DNA from: Helicobacter valdiviensis
Lineage (GTDB): Bacteria > Campylobacterota > Campylobacteria > Campylobacterales > Helicobacteraceae
Length of the DNA stretch: 64,000 nt
NCBI RefSeq assembly: GCF_003245365.1
Contig: NZ_NBIU01000001.1
Coordinates: 115,592 to 179,591 of the forward strand
Direction: 5' to 3'
In this document: positions 9,593 through 17,999 of the stretch, piece by piece
Numbering within the stretch: position 1 is the stretch's first letter
Layout: each line of letters starts with the position of its first letter
The notes under the pieces: generated by a model
Seen by the model: the letters and a program-made list of their open reading frames with translations, nothing else
Told to the model about the DNA's origin: nothing
The model's database searches: none
Program-made: the position numbers and the translations under genes

Positions 9593-10414
9593 ATGAGAAA
9601 GTTAATTTTAAGTTTTATCTTAGTGTTATTAGGAATTGTTTTTGTAGGTTGTGGCAATAATAACCAAGAAAACAAAAATAGCCTAGAAAACATTAAACAA
9701 AAAGGTGTTGTAACAATTGGAGTTTTTAGCGATAAACCTCCTTTTGGTTTTGTAAATAAAGAAGGTAAAAATGATGGCTTTGATGTGTATATTGCAAAAA
9801 GAATTGCCAAAGATTTGTTGGGCGATGAAAGCAAAGTTAAATTTGAGCTAGTAGAGGCCGCTAGTAGAGTAGAGTTTTTAAAAAGCTCTAAAGTAGATAT
9901 TATTATGGCAAACTTTACTAAAACTAAAGAAAGAGAGCAGGTTGTAGATTTTGCCACTCCTTATATGAAGGTAGCTTTAGGCGTGGTTTCTAAAGATGGG
10001 AGCATTCAAGATGTGAAGGATTTAGCAGGCAAGAAATTAATTGTAAATAAAGGAACAACTGCAGATTTTTACTTCAGTAAAAACCACCCAGAAATTGAGC
10101 TTTTAAAATATGATCAAAATACAGAAGCATTTTTAGCACTTAAGGATGGCAGAGGTGTAGCTTTAGCACATGATAATCTTTTAGTATATGCTTGGGCAAA
10201 AGAAAATGAAGGTTATAGCGTTGGAATTTCCAAGCTTGGTGCAGAAGATGTAATTGCTCCTGCTGTCAAAAAAGGTGATAAAGAGCTACTAGATTGGCTT
10301 AACAAAGAGTTACAAACTCTTAATGAAAACGGCTTTATGCAAGAAGCTTATCAAAAAACTTTAGCTCCTATTTATGGGGAAGATAAAGCAAGTTCTGTGT
10401 TATTTACAAAATAA
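9593..10414 (+). CDS. CjaA-like amino-acid (cysteine) binding lipoprotein
   Basis: Periplasmic solute-binding protein of SBP family 3, anchored as a lipoprotein. The signal peptide MRKLILSFILVLLGIVFVGC ends in a lipobox with the acylated Cys at 20. The mature part closely follows CjaA (Cj0982), the cysteine-binding antigen of C. jejuni: IGVFSDKPPFGF, VEAASRVEFLKSSKVDIIMANF, NKGTTADFYF and KYDQNTEAFLAL. Cysteine is thus the likeliest ligand, by homology. It lies downstream of two permeases and an ATPase, so the four genes make a complete importer. It ends at a terminator shared with the convergent xerH. Confidence 0.85.
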   Translation: MRKLILSFILVLLGIVFVGCGNNNQENKNSLENIKQKGVVTIGVFSDKPPFGFVNKEGKNDGFDVYIAKRIAKDLLGDESKVKFELVEAASRVEFLKSSKVDIIMANFTKTKEREQVVDFATPYMKVALGVVSKDGSIQDVKDLAGKKLIVNKGTTADFYFSKNHPEIELLKYDQNTEAFLALKDGRGVALAHDNLLVYAWAKENEGYSVGISKLGAEDVIAPAVKKGDKELLDWLNKELQTLNENGFMQEAYQKTLAPIYGEDKASSVLFTK

Positions 10415-10421
10415 CTTCATA

Positions 10422-10440
10422 TATGCCCTTTTAGGGCATA
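10422..10440. terminator. Bidirectional terminator between binding protein and xerH
   Basis: A perfect 8-bp stem TATGCCCT / AGGGCATA with a TTT loop. T-rich sequence follows on the plus strand (ATTT) and the minus strand (ATGAAG after the stem is weaker). The xerH stop codon lies in its loop. Confidence 0.7.
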
Positions 10441-11495
10441 ATTTCTGTTGTAGCTTTTAATCTTTGTTTATCAAAATGGGTATAAATTCTTGAAGTATCT
10501 AAACTCGCATGTCCTAATGCTTCTTGCACTAAAACCAAATCTTGACTTTTTTGATAGAGTAGGGTAGCAAAGGTATGTCTTAGCATATGTGCTCCATTTT
10601 TTTCTTTTCTGATACCATTTGTAAGCAATACTTGTTCAACAACACGGCTTACATAAGCTTGTGTGAGTTTGCCTCCTTTATGATTACAAAAAAGAAAATC
10701 ATTGTCTTTGGTATCTACTCTAGTGTTTAAATATCCGCTTAAATCTGTTTGGATATTTTGAGCCTTAATCATTACAACACGCGGTTTATTTCCTTTTCCA
10801 CGCACTTGAAGCACATAAAATTCTTTATCCAACATCAAATCTTTTATTTTTAAATTTAGAGCTTCACTCACACGAATACCTGTATAGATGATGGTTTTCA
10901 ATAAGAGTCGGTTGCGATAAGCCAAGTCTTGCTGCTTAAAAGGAAAGCTGTCAATACCTTCCAAAAATTTCTTTACTTCTTCTTCATTCATATAAGCAGG
11001 TAGCTTTTGCCCGCTTTTACCACGCAAACCTCCCCAATTTTTAAGTTCAATTCTAAAAATATGTGAAGTTCCATCATCTTCTTCGTTTTGTTTGTCAATA
11101 AAACCAAAAAAATTAATAAGTGCAATACGGTAATTTTTTTTACTAGCATCTTTAAGAGAACTTGTATGGATTGTTAAAAATTCTCTTAGCATTTCCTCAT
11201 CTACTTCTTTTAAAGAAGCTAAGCCTAGATATGTAAGATATTCATAAAGCTTTAAGAGCGGATTAATATAGGTATTTATTCCTATAAGTCCTGCATTTCT
11301 GCATTGTTTGCATACTTCTTGGAGATGATTAATGCTTTCTGTGCCTTTACGCAAGGTTTCTAGGCTTTTAATAATTTCTTTTTTATCATCTACTTGATGG
11401 TTTGAGAGACTATTTAATTTATGATAAATAAAACGCTCCAGCCAAAAAAGCAAATTTTTAGGAAAGTCATCTTTAAAATCTATAGGATAACGCAT
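10431..11495 (-). CDS. xerH: XerH tyrosine recombinase
   Basis: Single chromosome-dimer-resolving recombinase of Helicobacter and Campylobacter, acting at a dif site. The SAM-like N-terminal DNA-binding domain covers about residues 1-165. In the catalytic domain are the first Arg in YTGIRVSEAL (~211), HMLRHTFATLL with His and Arg (~305), GHASLDTSRIYTH with the His, and the nucleophile Tyr at about 340. Length of 354 residues fits XerH rather than XerC/D. AAGGT lies 6 nt before the ATG. A dif-like inverted repeat lies about 90 nt upstream of the start, the same arrangement reported for H. pylori and C. jejuni. Confidence 0.93.
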   Translation of the reverse strand: MRYPIDFKDDFPKNLLFWLERFIYHKLNSLSNHQVDDKKEIIKSLETLRKGTESINHLQEVCKQCRNAGLIGINTYINPLLKLYEYLTYLGLASLKEVDEEMLREFLTIHTSSLKDASKKNYRIALINFFGFIDKQNEEDDGTSHIFRIELKNWGGLRGKSGQKLPAYMNEEEVKKFLEGIDSFPFKQQDLAYRNRLLLKTIIYTGIRVSEALNLKIKDLMLDKEFYVLQVRGKGNKPRVVMIKAQNIQTDLSGYLNTRVDTKDNDFLFCNHKGGKLTQAYVSRVVEQVLLTNGIRKEKNGAHMLRHTFATLLYQKSQDLVLVQEALGHASLDTSRIYTHFDKQRLKATTEIMP

Positions 11496-11584
11496 AAAAT
11501 ACCTTTGGTGTTTAATTTATACTAATCTTAAATGAGATTAAGATAATTATTAAAGATTAGATTATATCCAAAAGAAACTTAATT

Positions 11585-11617
11585 TTAGTATTGAAAACTA
11601 TAATTTTCAAACTATTA
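11585..11617. other. Candidate difH recombination site
   Basis: Imperfect inverted repeat with arms TAGTATTGAAAA and TTTTCAAACTA around a CTATAA centre, 90 nt upstream of xerH. It has the two-armed layout with a ~6-bp centre expected of a Xer site. It lies where difH is found in related species. The match to the published consensus was made from memory and was not computed. Confidence 0.6.
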
Positions 11618-11699
11618 AGGATTTTCAAAGGAGACAGACTAAAGCTTTAAAAATGCCCTATTGATGAATAATTGTTAATAAGTTTCTAACTCTTTTGCA

Positions 11700-11906
11700 A
11701 TGGAAACTTTACCCCATAAACAAAAGATCCATTCTTTTACTTATAAAGAGTTAGAAATTCTTACCAAAGAATTTAAAATAGATAACAATCACTTTTTAAA
11801 AGCTATGGCACTTAAAATCAAACAAAATGAAAAAGATTTTATAAAATCAAAAAATATTAAAAATAATTTGGCAATTAGTCCTCATTCTGAAAAATCTTTA
11901 AAGTAA
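11700..11906 (+). CDS. Small hypothetical protein beside dif site
   Basis: A 68-codon open frame giving a lysine-rich, soluble protein with a plausible amphipathic middle (YKELEILTKEFKIDNNHFLKAM). I do not recognise it. No convincing ribosome binding site precedes the ATG; the upstream AAAGGAG at about 11627 lies too far away. Its 3' end overlaps, on the opposite strand, the end of a decayed ribbon-helix-helix gene, so it could be a spurious frame. It lies between the candidate dif site and plasmid-like remnants and may belong to the same inserted segment. Confidence 0.3.
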   Translation: METLPHKQKIHSFTYKELEILTKEFKIDNNHFLKAMALKIKQNEKDFIKSKNIKNNLAISPHSEKSLK

Positions 11907-12101
11907 TGTATTGGCTTATAGGCAGTCTTGCTTTTTCTGCTTTCTCTTTAACTTTTTTAAAATCCTCATCGTTTAGATAGATACTAATTACATTATTTCT
12001 CTTCTTAGATTCTTCTAAAGACTTACGCCCTCTTGTTCCTTTTTTGTTATTGATAAAATCATTAACTTTTTAAGATTATTTTTAACTTCAAATTTATTCA
12101 T
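11875..12101 (-). pseudogene. Frameshifted ribbon-helix-helix protein, plasmid-like
   Basis: From ATG 12101, preceded by AAGGTG, the frame reads MNKFEVKNNLKKL and soon hits a stop. A -1 shift at the A-run in CTTAAAAAG restores a long frame. That frame contains NKKGTRGRKSLEESKKRNN, VISIYLNDEDFKKVKEKA and RLPISQYITLKI before TAA at 11875. The basic linker followed by an RHH fold with NxISIYLNDED resembles small plasmid mobilisation or partition proteins (MobC/CopG type). One lost base in a homopolymer explains the break. It follows the 61-codon frame at 12110-12295 with overlapping signals, like a two-gene plasmid module. Function is not assigned beyond DNA binding. Confidence 0.55.
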
Positions 12102-12109
12102 TAAACACC

Positions 12110-12295
12110 TTATTTGCAATAGTTTTGTAATTCATTGACAAAGCTAAAATCTTTTTCTTGCTTAGAAGATAGGAAACTTCTAAATTTTTCCAATTTAGAA
12201 GCATTTGCAATTTCTGCTTTTAAGTCCTTAAGGCATTTTAGGGCTTTATTAGTATTTTGCTCCCCTGCTCTATAACGATAAATCTTTAATCGCAT
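12110..12295 (-). CDS. Small hypothetical protein, upstream of RHH remnant
   Basis: A 61-codon frame coding for a basic, probably helical protein (KALKCLKDLKAEIANASKLEKF). I do not recognise the family. The stop TAA lies at the start of the ribosome binding site of the following RHH remnant, so the two look like an operon. A TATAAA box lies about 30 nt upstream (near 12326), but the ATG has no good Shine-Dalgarno. The pair sits between the dif site and cprS, and could be the trace of a small element that entered near dif. It may itself be a truncated remnant. Confidence 0.35.
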   Translation of the reverse strand: MRLKIYRYRAGEQNTNKALKCLKDLKAEIANASKLEKFRSFLSSKQEKDFSFVNELQNYCK

Positions 12296-12359
12296 TAGAG
12301 CTTTTAAGAGCTCTTTAGAGAAATTTTATAGAATTTTATTGAAATATTATTGATAAGCT

Positions 12360-13646
12360 TTATGTAATTTTAAGCATAAAAGTAGCGACTGTGCCTTGAG
12401 TATCTTTGCGGTTTTGCAAAGAAATATTTCCGCCAAGAGCATTAGCTGCATTTTTAGCTAAAAACAGTCCAAGCCCTGCTCCACTCTTGTTTCCAGAGCG
12501 TCTAAAAGGAGCGTAAATATTATCCAACTCACAATCAAGCCCACATCCCTCATCCAAAACAATAATTTGCAAGAATCCATTTGTGGTTAGCTGACTTTTT
12601 AGCTCAATATGTTTGTTTTGCGGTGTAAATTTAAAGGCATTTTGTAAGAAGTTTTGCACAATTTGTGTAAGTAGCGTAGGCTTAATATTGGCAAATAGTT
12701 CTTGAGGCTCCAAAAGGATATTAAAAATCTTGTTTTCTTTTTGTGCAAGAATTTTGAAGTTTTCTGCAAGCTCTCTTAAAATCTTCATAATATCTACATC
12801 ACTTGTTTTTTCAAATTGAGCACTCTCTTGCCTACCTAATTCTAAAATTGTTTTAATAATTGCATTCATTTCATCAATACTTTTAATATTTGTTTTTAAA
12901 GATTCTATATATTTTTCTTTATCTCTTTCTTTTAGGAGTGTAACTTCTGATTTTGTCTTCATTACAGCAAGCGGAGTTTTTAACTCATGAGCAATACCAA
13001 TAAATAATTGTTTTTGGTATGAAAGGTGGTTTTTGATTTTATTTAAAAGCTCGTTGATAGAGGCAATAAGAGGTTGAAACTCTAAAGGGAGATTGTCCTC
13101 TTTAATATTTTCCAAATTGCTTTCTTTTAAGGTAGATAGTGATTTTGAAAGCTTTGATATGGGCTTATAAAGAATATTAGAAAAAGCAAGTGCAAAAAGT
13201 TTTATTAAAATAAGCCCAAAAAATCCAACTATAATAATACTATGTAGAATTTTATCTAAAAAGGCATTAATTTGTGTAATGTCTTGTGTGATTTTTAGAG
13301 CTTGATTATTTTTGTAAAAATAGATAATTTCATAAAACACTCTCTTATCTTTTTTATAAGTTTTTTCGCTGTTTGTAATTTTATTTTGTGTAGAAATAAT
13401 CTCTATTTTAAGTTTTTCATCTTTTAAAATATCCGGTTTTTGAATATAAAATATTTGCCCTACTTTATAGGAAATACTACTTTGAAGGATGGTGTGAATA
13501 TTATCATAAATATTATTTTTAATATCTGCATAAAAAGAATTACGCATATAAGCATAAAGTGAAAAAGAGAAAAGAAAAATTAATAAGCTAAAGGAGACGA
13601 CAATTTGTCGCGTATAGTCTCCCCTTATGCTCCTTTTGGATAACAA
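12360..13646 (-). CDS. cprS: Sensor histidine kinase, CprS-like
   Basis: Membrane-bound sensor kinase, 428 residues. Hydrophobic segments at about 18-34 and 136-156 flank a ~100-residue periplasmic domain, followed by a HAMP-like linker. The H-box is GIAHELKTPLAVMKTKSEV with the phospho-His near 221. The ATPase domain shows VQNFLQNAFKF (N box), LDEGCGLD (G1) and GAGLGLFLAKN (G2). The start overlaps the 3' end of the regulator gene by 22 nt, so the two are translationally coupled. The name is given because the partner regulator is CprR-like (Cj0355c/Cj0354c pair). The signal sensed is unknown. Confidence 0.8.
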   Translation of the reverse strand: MLSKRSIRGDYTRQIVVSFSLLIFLFSFSLYAYMRNSFYADIKNNIYDNIHTILQSSISYKVGQIFYIQKPDILKDEKLKIEIISTQNKITNSEKTYKKDKRVFYEIIYFYKNNQALKITQDITQINAFLDKILHSIIIVGFFGLILIKLFALAFSNILYKPISKLSKSLSTLKESNLENIKEDNLPLEFQPLIASINELLNKIKNHLSYQKQLFIGIAHELKTPLAVMKTKSEVTLLKERDKEKYIESLKTNIKSIDEMNAIIKTILELGRQESAQFEKTSDVDIMKILRELAENFKILAQKENKIFNILLEPQELFANIKPTLLTQIVQNFLQNAFKFTPQNKHIELKSQLTTNGFLQIIVLDEGCGLDCELDNIYAPFRRSGNKSGAGLGLFLAKNAANALGGNISLQNRKDTQGTVATFMLKIT

Positions 13647-14296
13647 AATCTATATCCCCTACGACGAACTGTTTCTATTGTAGCGATACTTAGAGGTTTA
13701 TCCATTTTTTGACGGATTTGATTAATTGCTACTTCAATAACATTTGGGGTTACTAGTTCTGGCTCTTCCCAAATAGCATCTAATAATTGTTCTTTAGAAA
13801 CAATCTGATCTCTATGTCTAGCTAAATGCGTTAAAACTTCAAAAGGCTTACCTTTAAGTTCAATTTCTTGACCTTTATAAGTAATTTTTTCTTCATCTGG
13901 ATTGATGATTAAATCTTCAATCTCAATTAAATTGGTTCCACCAAAGCGGAGTCTAGCTTCAATTCTGGCTAAAAGCACATTAAAATCAAAAGGTTTAGCC
14001 ATAAAATCATCTGCCCCACCCTTTAGTGCAGCTACTTCACTTTCCACATCATCTCTTGCAGAGATTACAATTACAGCAGTTCTTGGAGATTTATTTTTAA
14101 TTTGTGTAATAATCTCTAAACCATTGCCATCTGGCAACATCCAATCTACAAGCACTAAATCATAATTTCTAATACTAATGTAGTATTCACCATCCTTAAG
14201 ATTTTCGGCAATATCAGTTTGATAATTAAACTCATTCAAGCCTTCCGTAATGGTTTTATTTAAACTAATTTCATCTTCGATTATCAAAATTCTCAT
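13625..14296 (-). CDS. cprR: OmpR-type response regulator, CprR/HsrA family
   Basis: Cytoplasmic transcription regulator, 223 residues. The receiver domain (1-115) has the acidic pair E7-D8, the phospho-acceptor Asp at about 51 in LVDWMLPDGNG, and K in MAKPFDF. The winged-helix C-terminus is almost the same as I recall for the essential H. pylori HsrA (HP1043): EIELKGKPFEVLTHLARHRD, IVSKEQLLDAIWEEPE, TVRRRGYRFCYP. Unlike orphan HsrA, which lacks a normal receiver site, this protein has an intact one and a cognate kinase, as in C. jejuni CprRS. AAGAGGAAG precedes the ATG. Direct repeats upstream may be its own binding sites. Confidence 0.85.
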   Translation of the reverse strand: MRILIIEDEISLNKTITEGLNEFNYQTDIAENLKDGEYYISIRNYDLVLVDWMLPDGNGLEIITQIKNKSPRTAVIVISARDDVESEVAALKGGADDFMAKPFDFNVLLARIEARLRFGGTNLIEIEDLIINPDEEKITYKGQEIELKGKPFEVLTHLARHRDQIVSKEQLLDAIWEEPELVTPNVIEVAINQIRQKMDKPLSIATIETVRRRGYRFCYPKGA

Positions 14297-14321
14297 TGAA
14301 AACTTCCTCTTACAGCAAAAA

Positions 14322-14381
14322 TTTATGAAATTGTAACATAATTTTTAGGAAATTTTAAACAAATTTTTATGAAATTTTAAA
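14322..14381 (-). promoter_or_regulatory. cprR promoter with three direct repeats
   Basis: On the minus strand TACAAT (14335-14330) preceded by TATGT forms a -10 about 35 nt before the cprR ATG. On the plus strand TATGAAATTGTAA (14324), TAGGAAATTTTAA (14346) and TATGAAATTTTAA (14369) are direct repeats spaced 22-23 nt, about two helix turns. The first overlaps the -10. Such an array fits tandem binding by an OmpR-family regulator. Confidence 0.45.
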
Positions 14382-14423
14382 TTTTTATCAAAATAAAGCA
14401 TAATTAAGCAAAAAATTAGGTAA

Positions 14424-14446
14424 ATTTGTGGCATTTTACCACAAAT
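14424..14446 (-). terminator. Terminator after DAHP synthase gene
   Basis: Perfect 8-bp stem ATTTGTGG / CCACAAAT with a 7-nt loop, 6 nt beyond the stop of the class II DAHP synthase gene. The T-run on the minus strand is short (ATTT). Confidence 0.55.
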
Positions 14447-14451
14447 ACACC

Positions 14452-15813
14452 TTAAATTTTTCTATGTTTTAAAATATCGGCTATCAAAAAGGAAAGTTCT
14501 ACAGCTTGATTTGCATTTAACCTAGGGTCACATTGTGTATTATAGTTACAACCTAGATTTTCTTCAGTAATAGCCTGCATACCTCCTATACATTCTGTTA
14601 CATTTTCTCCAGTCATTTCAAGATGCACACCACCCGCATAAGTTCCTTCGCTTCTGTGGATTTCAAAAAAGCTTTTTACTTCGCTTAAAATATTATCAAA
14701 TGCTCGAGTCTTATAACCACTACTTGCTTTAGTTGTATTTCCATGCATAGGGTCGATACTCCATACAATCTCCCTGCCCTCCCCTTTCACACCTTTTAGC
14801 AGTCTAGGCAACTTTTCATTGATGGTATCTGCCCCCATTCTAATAATAAAATTCAAACGCCCTGCTTCATTTTTAGGATTTAGAATGTCGCAAATTTTTA
14901 AAACATCTTCTTTTGTGGCATTTGGGCCTATTTTTACCCCAAGAGGATTGTCTACTCCTTTTAAAAATTCCAAATGCGCCCCATCAAGATTTCTAGTTCT
15001 CTCACCAATCCATAGCATATGTGCTGAACAATCATACCATTGTCCTGTTAAATGATCTTGTCTAGTAAGTGCTTCTTCATAATTTAATAATAAAGCCTCA
15101 TGGGATGTGTAAAATTCTGTTTCTCTTAAAATAGGAGTGTTTTTAGAACTAATTCCACAAGCCTCCATAAATTCTAATGCTTGATTAATCTTTTGTGCCA
15201 TTTCTTGATAACGCACACTAGAACTTCCACTTGCAAAATCAAGATTCCATCTTTGAACTTGATTTAAATTGGCAAGTCCTCCTTGTGCAAAAGCACGGAT
15301 TAGATTGAGGGTGGCTGCTGATTGATGATAAGCTTCTAAAATCCTTTGCGGATTAGGCTCTCTTGCACTTTCACTAAATTCAATGGAATTAATAATATCT
15401 CCACGATAACTTGGCAAACTTACCCCATTAATACTCTCATAATCGCTAGATCTTGGCTTTGCAAATTGTCCTGCAAGTCGCCCTACTTTTACAATAGGAC
15501 AAGCTCCCGCATAAGTTAAAACCACAGCCATTTGCAAGATTACTTTAAATAAATCTCTAATTTTAATAGCATTAAAATCATTAAAGCTCTCTGCACAGTC
15601 CCCCCCTTGAAGTAAAAAAGCCTCCCCTTTGGCTACTTTAGCCAAATGGGTTTTAAGCGATCTTGCTTCACCTGCAAACACAAGAGGCGGAAGCTTACGG
15701 AGCTTTGCTTCTACTTGTTCTAATTCTTGTAAGTTTTTGTAAATAGGTTGTTGGAGGGCTGTTTTGTGCCTCCAACTTTTTAATTCCCAATCAATAGATG
15801 AAGTGGTCTGCAT
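14452..15813 (-). CDS. aroG: Class II DAHP synthase
   Basis: First enzyme of the shikimate pathway, joining PEP and erythrose-4-P. The 453-residue length and the motifs identify the plant/Helicobacter class II enzyme, not the E. coli type. Those motifs are [11 protein letters not shown] near residue 83 (metal-binding Cys), [24 protein letters not shown], and [15 protein letters not shown]. There is no sign of a fused chorismate mutase. It stands alone between cprR and gltA, in the same direction as gltA but 92 nt away. The symbol is a convention for this class; aroF is also used. Confidence 0.93.
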   Translation of the reverse strand: MQTTSSIDWELKSWRHKTALQQPIYKNLQELEQVEAKLRKLPPLVFAGEARSLKTHLAKVAKGEAFLLQGGDCAESFNDFNAIKIRDLFKVILQMAVVLTYAGACPIVKVGRLAGQFAKPRSSDYESINGVSLPSYRGDIINSIEFSESAREPNPQRILEAYHQSAATLNLIRAFAQGGLANLNQVQRWNLDFASGSSSVRYQEMAQKINQALEFMEACGISSKNTPILRETEFYTSHEALLLNYEEALTRQDHLTGQWYDCSAHMLWIGERTRNLDGAHLEFLKGVDNPLGVKIGPNATKEDVLKICDILNPKNEAGRLNFIIRMGADTINEKLPRLLKGVKGEGREIVWSIDPMHGNTTKASSGYKTRAFDNILSEVKSFFEIHRSEGTYAGGVHLEMTGENVTECIGGMQAITEENLGCNYNTQCDPRLNANQAVELSFLIADILKHRKI

Positions 15814-15905
15814 AGAATATTCCCTTGTATTTAAAGTTTTGGGCTTTATTCTAGCCTAGAATAGATAAAAGGAGACTTACCTATTCCTTATTTTTTACTT
15901 ATTTT

Positions 15906-17189
15906 CTATTTTCCTAAATAAACTTGACGCGGACGCGTAATTCTTGCATGTGGATTTTTAATATGTTCCATAACTTGTGCACACCATCCAGGCATTCTAC
16001 CAATTACAAACATTGGAGTAAAAAGAGGTACTGGAATTTTAAGTGCTGTTAAAATAATACCGCTATAAAAATCTACATTTGGATAAAGATTTCTCTCTTT
16101 AAAATAGTCATCATTAAGTGCAACCTCTTCTAATTTCTCTGCAATCTCACTTAATCTTGCATTCATTTTAATGCCTTTTGCATTAAGTTCATCTTTTAAG
16201 GCTTTGATAGCTTTTGCCCTTGGATCATAACTTTTATACACGCGATGTCCAAATCCCATTAATCTAAATGGATCATTTTTGTCTTTAGCTTTTGCTACAA
16301 ACTTATCTACATTTTTAACATCGCCAATTTCATTAAGTTGCACCAAAACCTTTTCATTAGCTCCACCATGAGCTGGCCCCCAAAGTGCATTGATACCTGC
16401 TGAAATTGCAGCATAAGGATGCACCCCAGTTGATGCCACATTTCTTACTGTTGTTGTGGAAGCATTTTGTCCATGATCTGCATGGAGAATAAAGATTTTA
16501 TCTAATGCTTCTACTTCCAAAGGGGTAATTTCTTCTTCTCCTTGTAATGTGTGTTTTAATTTACCTCCTGGATAAGCTCTAAGCATATAAAGAAAATTTT
16601 CTACATAAGAGCGACTAATATCAGGATAAATAAAAGGAGCACCAATAGAATTGCGGTAAGAAAAAGCTACTAGAGTGGTAATCTTTGCAATAATTCTTCT
16701 TGCCATGGTTTGATAATCATCTTCATCATCCATTTCTTTATGATCAAAGTGGAAAGTAGAAAGTGCAGCAACTGCCGAACTTAGATTTGCCATAGGATGT
16801 GCTCCATCTGGGAAGGCACTAAAAATATTAATAAGCCCTTCATGTAAAAATGATCGGTGTCTAAGCTCTAAATCAAATTCATCAGATTCTTGTTTGTTTT
16901 TAGGTGCTTCTCCTGTAATGAGTAGTTTTGCTACATCACTAAATTTATATTTGCTTACAATTTCTTCAATAGGTTGCCCTTTATAGAGCAATTTTCCATT
17001 TTTCCCATCCACATAACTAATTGTAGATTCGCAACCTGCTGTGGAGCCATATCCAGGATCATAGGAGAAAATATTTGTGCGTTCAAATAATTTACTAAAA
17101 TCTACTGCTTTTGGACCTCTTGTGCAGTCAATTAAATCAAAATCAAATTTTTCACCTGTTTCATTGTTGATAAGCGTAATAGTTCCCAT
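15906..17189 (-). CDS. gltA: Citrate synthase (type II)
   Basis: Condenses acetyl-CoA and oxaloacetate to citrate at the entry of the TCA cycle. Catalytic elements are [19 protein letters not shown], with an active-site His, and [16 protein letters not shown], with the second His. The length of 427 residues and the N-terminal beta-domain fit the hexameric Gram-negative type II form. TTAAGGAGTTAAGC precedes the ATG. A -10-like TAAAAT lies 38-43 nt upstream. With mqo elsewhere in the window it supplies the oxidative branch of the cycle. Confidence 0.96.
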   Translation of the reverse strand: MGTITLINNETGEKFDFDLIDCTRGPKAVDFSKLFERTNIFSYDPGYGSTAGCESTISYVDGKNGKLLYKGQPIEEIVSKYKFSDVAKLLITGEAPKNKQESDEFDLELRHRSFLHEGLINIFSAFPDGAHPMANLSSAVAALSTFHFDHKEMDDEDDYQTMARRIIAKITTLVAFSYRNSIGAPFIYPDISRSYVENFLYMLRAYPGGKLKHTLQGEEEITPLEVEALDKIFILHADHGQNASTTTVRNVASTGVHPYAAISAGINALWGPAHGGANEKVLVQLNEIGDVKNVDKFVAKAKDKNDPFRLMGFGHRVYKSYDPRAKAIKALKDELNAKGIKMNARLSEIAEKLEEVALNDDYFKERNLYPNVDFYSGIILTALKIPVPLFTPMFVIGRMPGWCAQVMEHIKNPHARITRPRQVYLGK

Positions 17190-17226
17190 TGCTTAACTCC
17201 TTAAAAATATTCAAGATGTATTGTCT

Positions 17227-17232
17227 ATTTTA
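17227..17232 (-). promoter_or_regulatory. -10 box of gltA promoter
   Basis: TAAAAT on the minus strand in GGCTAAAATAG, about 40 nt before the gltA start. Confidence 0.45.
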
Positions 17233-17352
17233 GCCTAGTATTTTTAAAGAAGTCAAAAAAAATTTAAATTTTTGAGTAAAATTTAAAATGCTTTGTGGGC
17301 TTTTTACTCAATTTGCAGGAGTTTTTTAAAGCGATACTGTTCTAGATTGTTT

Positions 17353-17895
17353 TTATTGATAAATAATATCAATATTACTAGGAGGGGTAAAATCAAAAAT
17401 GTTATCATTTTTTAATGCATTAATTTTTATATTTTTTAGCTGTATTTCTACCTTATTGTTTAGCTCATCTTTGTAGCGGATAATATAAGGTAAATCACTT
17501 TTTAATTCTATGGAGTAAATTTGATTAGACAAAATTGCTTCATAATGATTTTTATCCACCTGCTTTGCTTCTTTTAATAGAGTGAGCAAATTTAACTCTT
17601 CTTTTAGAGTGCTAAAAGTAGCTTGCTCTAGTTTTGGTTCATAGATTATTAAGGTATTGCCTTCAATATATACTTCCTTTATGATGGGATTGTTATATTT
17701 CCATAAGGCACTTTTTGGACTTTTTAAAAAAATTTCTCCCTCATAAATGATTTTATGGTTATCTTCTGAAGTTAGAGTTTGGGTAAAATTTGCTTCCAAA
17801 CTTTGAATTTTATTAGGTTCAAACGCTTTTAAATTGGTTAATAAAAAGCTTGAAAAACAAAAAATTTTAAACATTAAAAACAAAAATTTAAACAC
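17353..17895 (-). CDS. lolA: Outer-membrane lipoprotein carrier LolA
   Basis: Periplasmic chaperone that receives lipoproteins from the Lol ABC transporter and hands them to the outer membrane. The N-terminal signal peptide covers about residues 1-23 (FLFLMFKIFCFSSFLLTNLKA). The mature protein starts near FEPNKIQSLEANFTQTL, the conserved LolA opening, followed by GEIFLKSPKSALWKYN. Length is 180 residues, slightly short but normal for the group. It is divergent from secA, and a LolC/E-like permease follows secA, so lipoprotein sorting genes cluster here as in H. pylori. Confidence 0.88.
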   Translation of the reverse strand: MFKFLFLMFKIFCFSSFLLTNLKAFEPNKIQSLEANFTQTLTSEDNHKIIYEGEIFLKSPKSALWKYNNPIIKEVYIEGNTLIIYEPKLEQATFSTLKEELNLLTLLKEAKQVDKNHYEAILSNQIYSIELKSDLPYIIRYKDELNNKVEIQLKNIKINALKNDNIFDFTPPSNIDIIYQ

Positions 17896-17999
17896 AATAA
17901 CTCCTTACTTTTAGATAAATTACTAAAACTTCTTATTATTTTACCTAAAAATTATGATAAAATGATAAGTTAAAATCCAAAATTTAAGGTTGCATTTCA

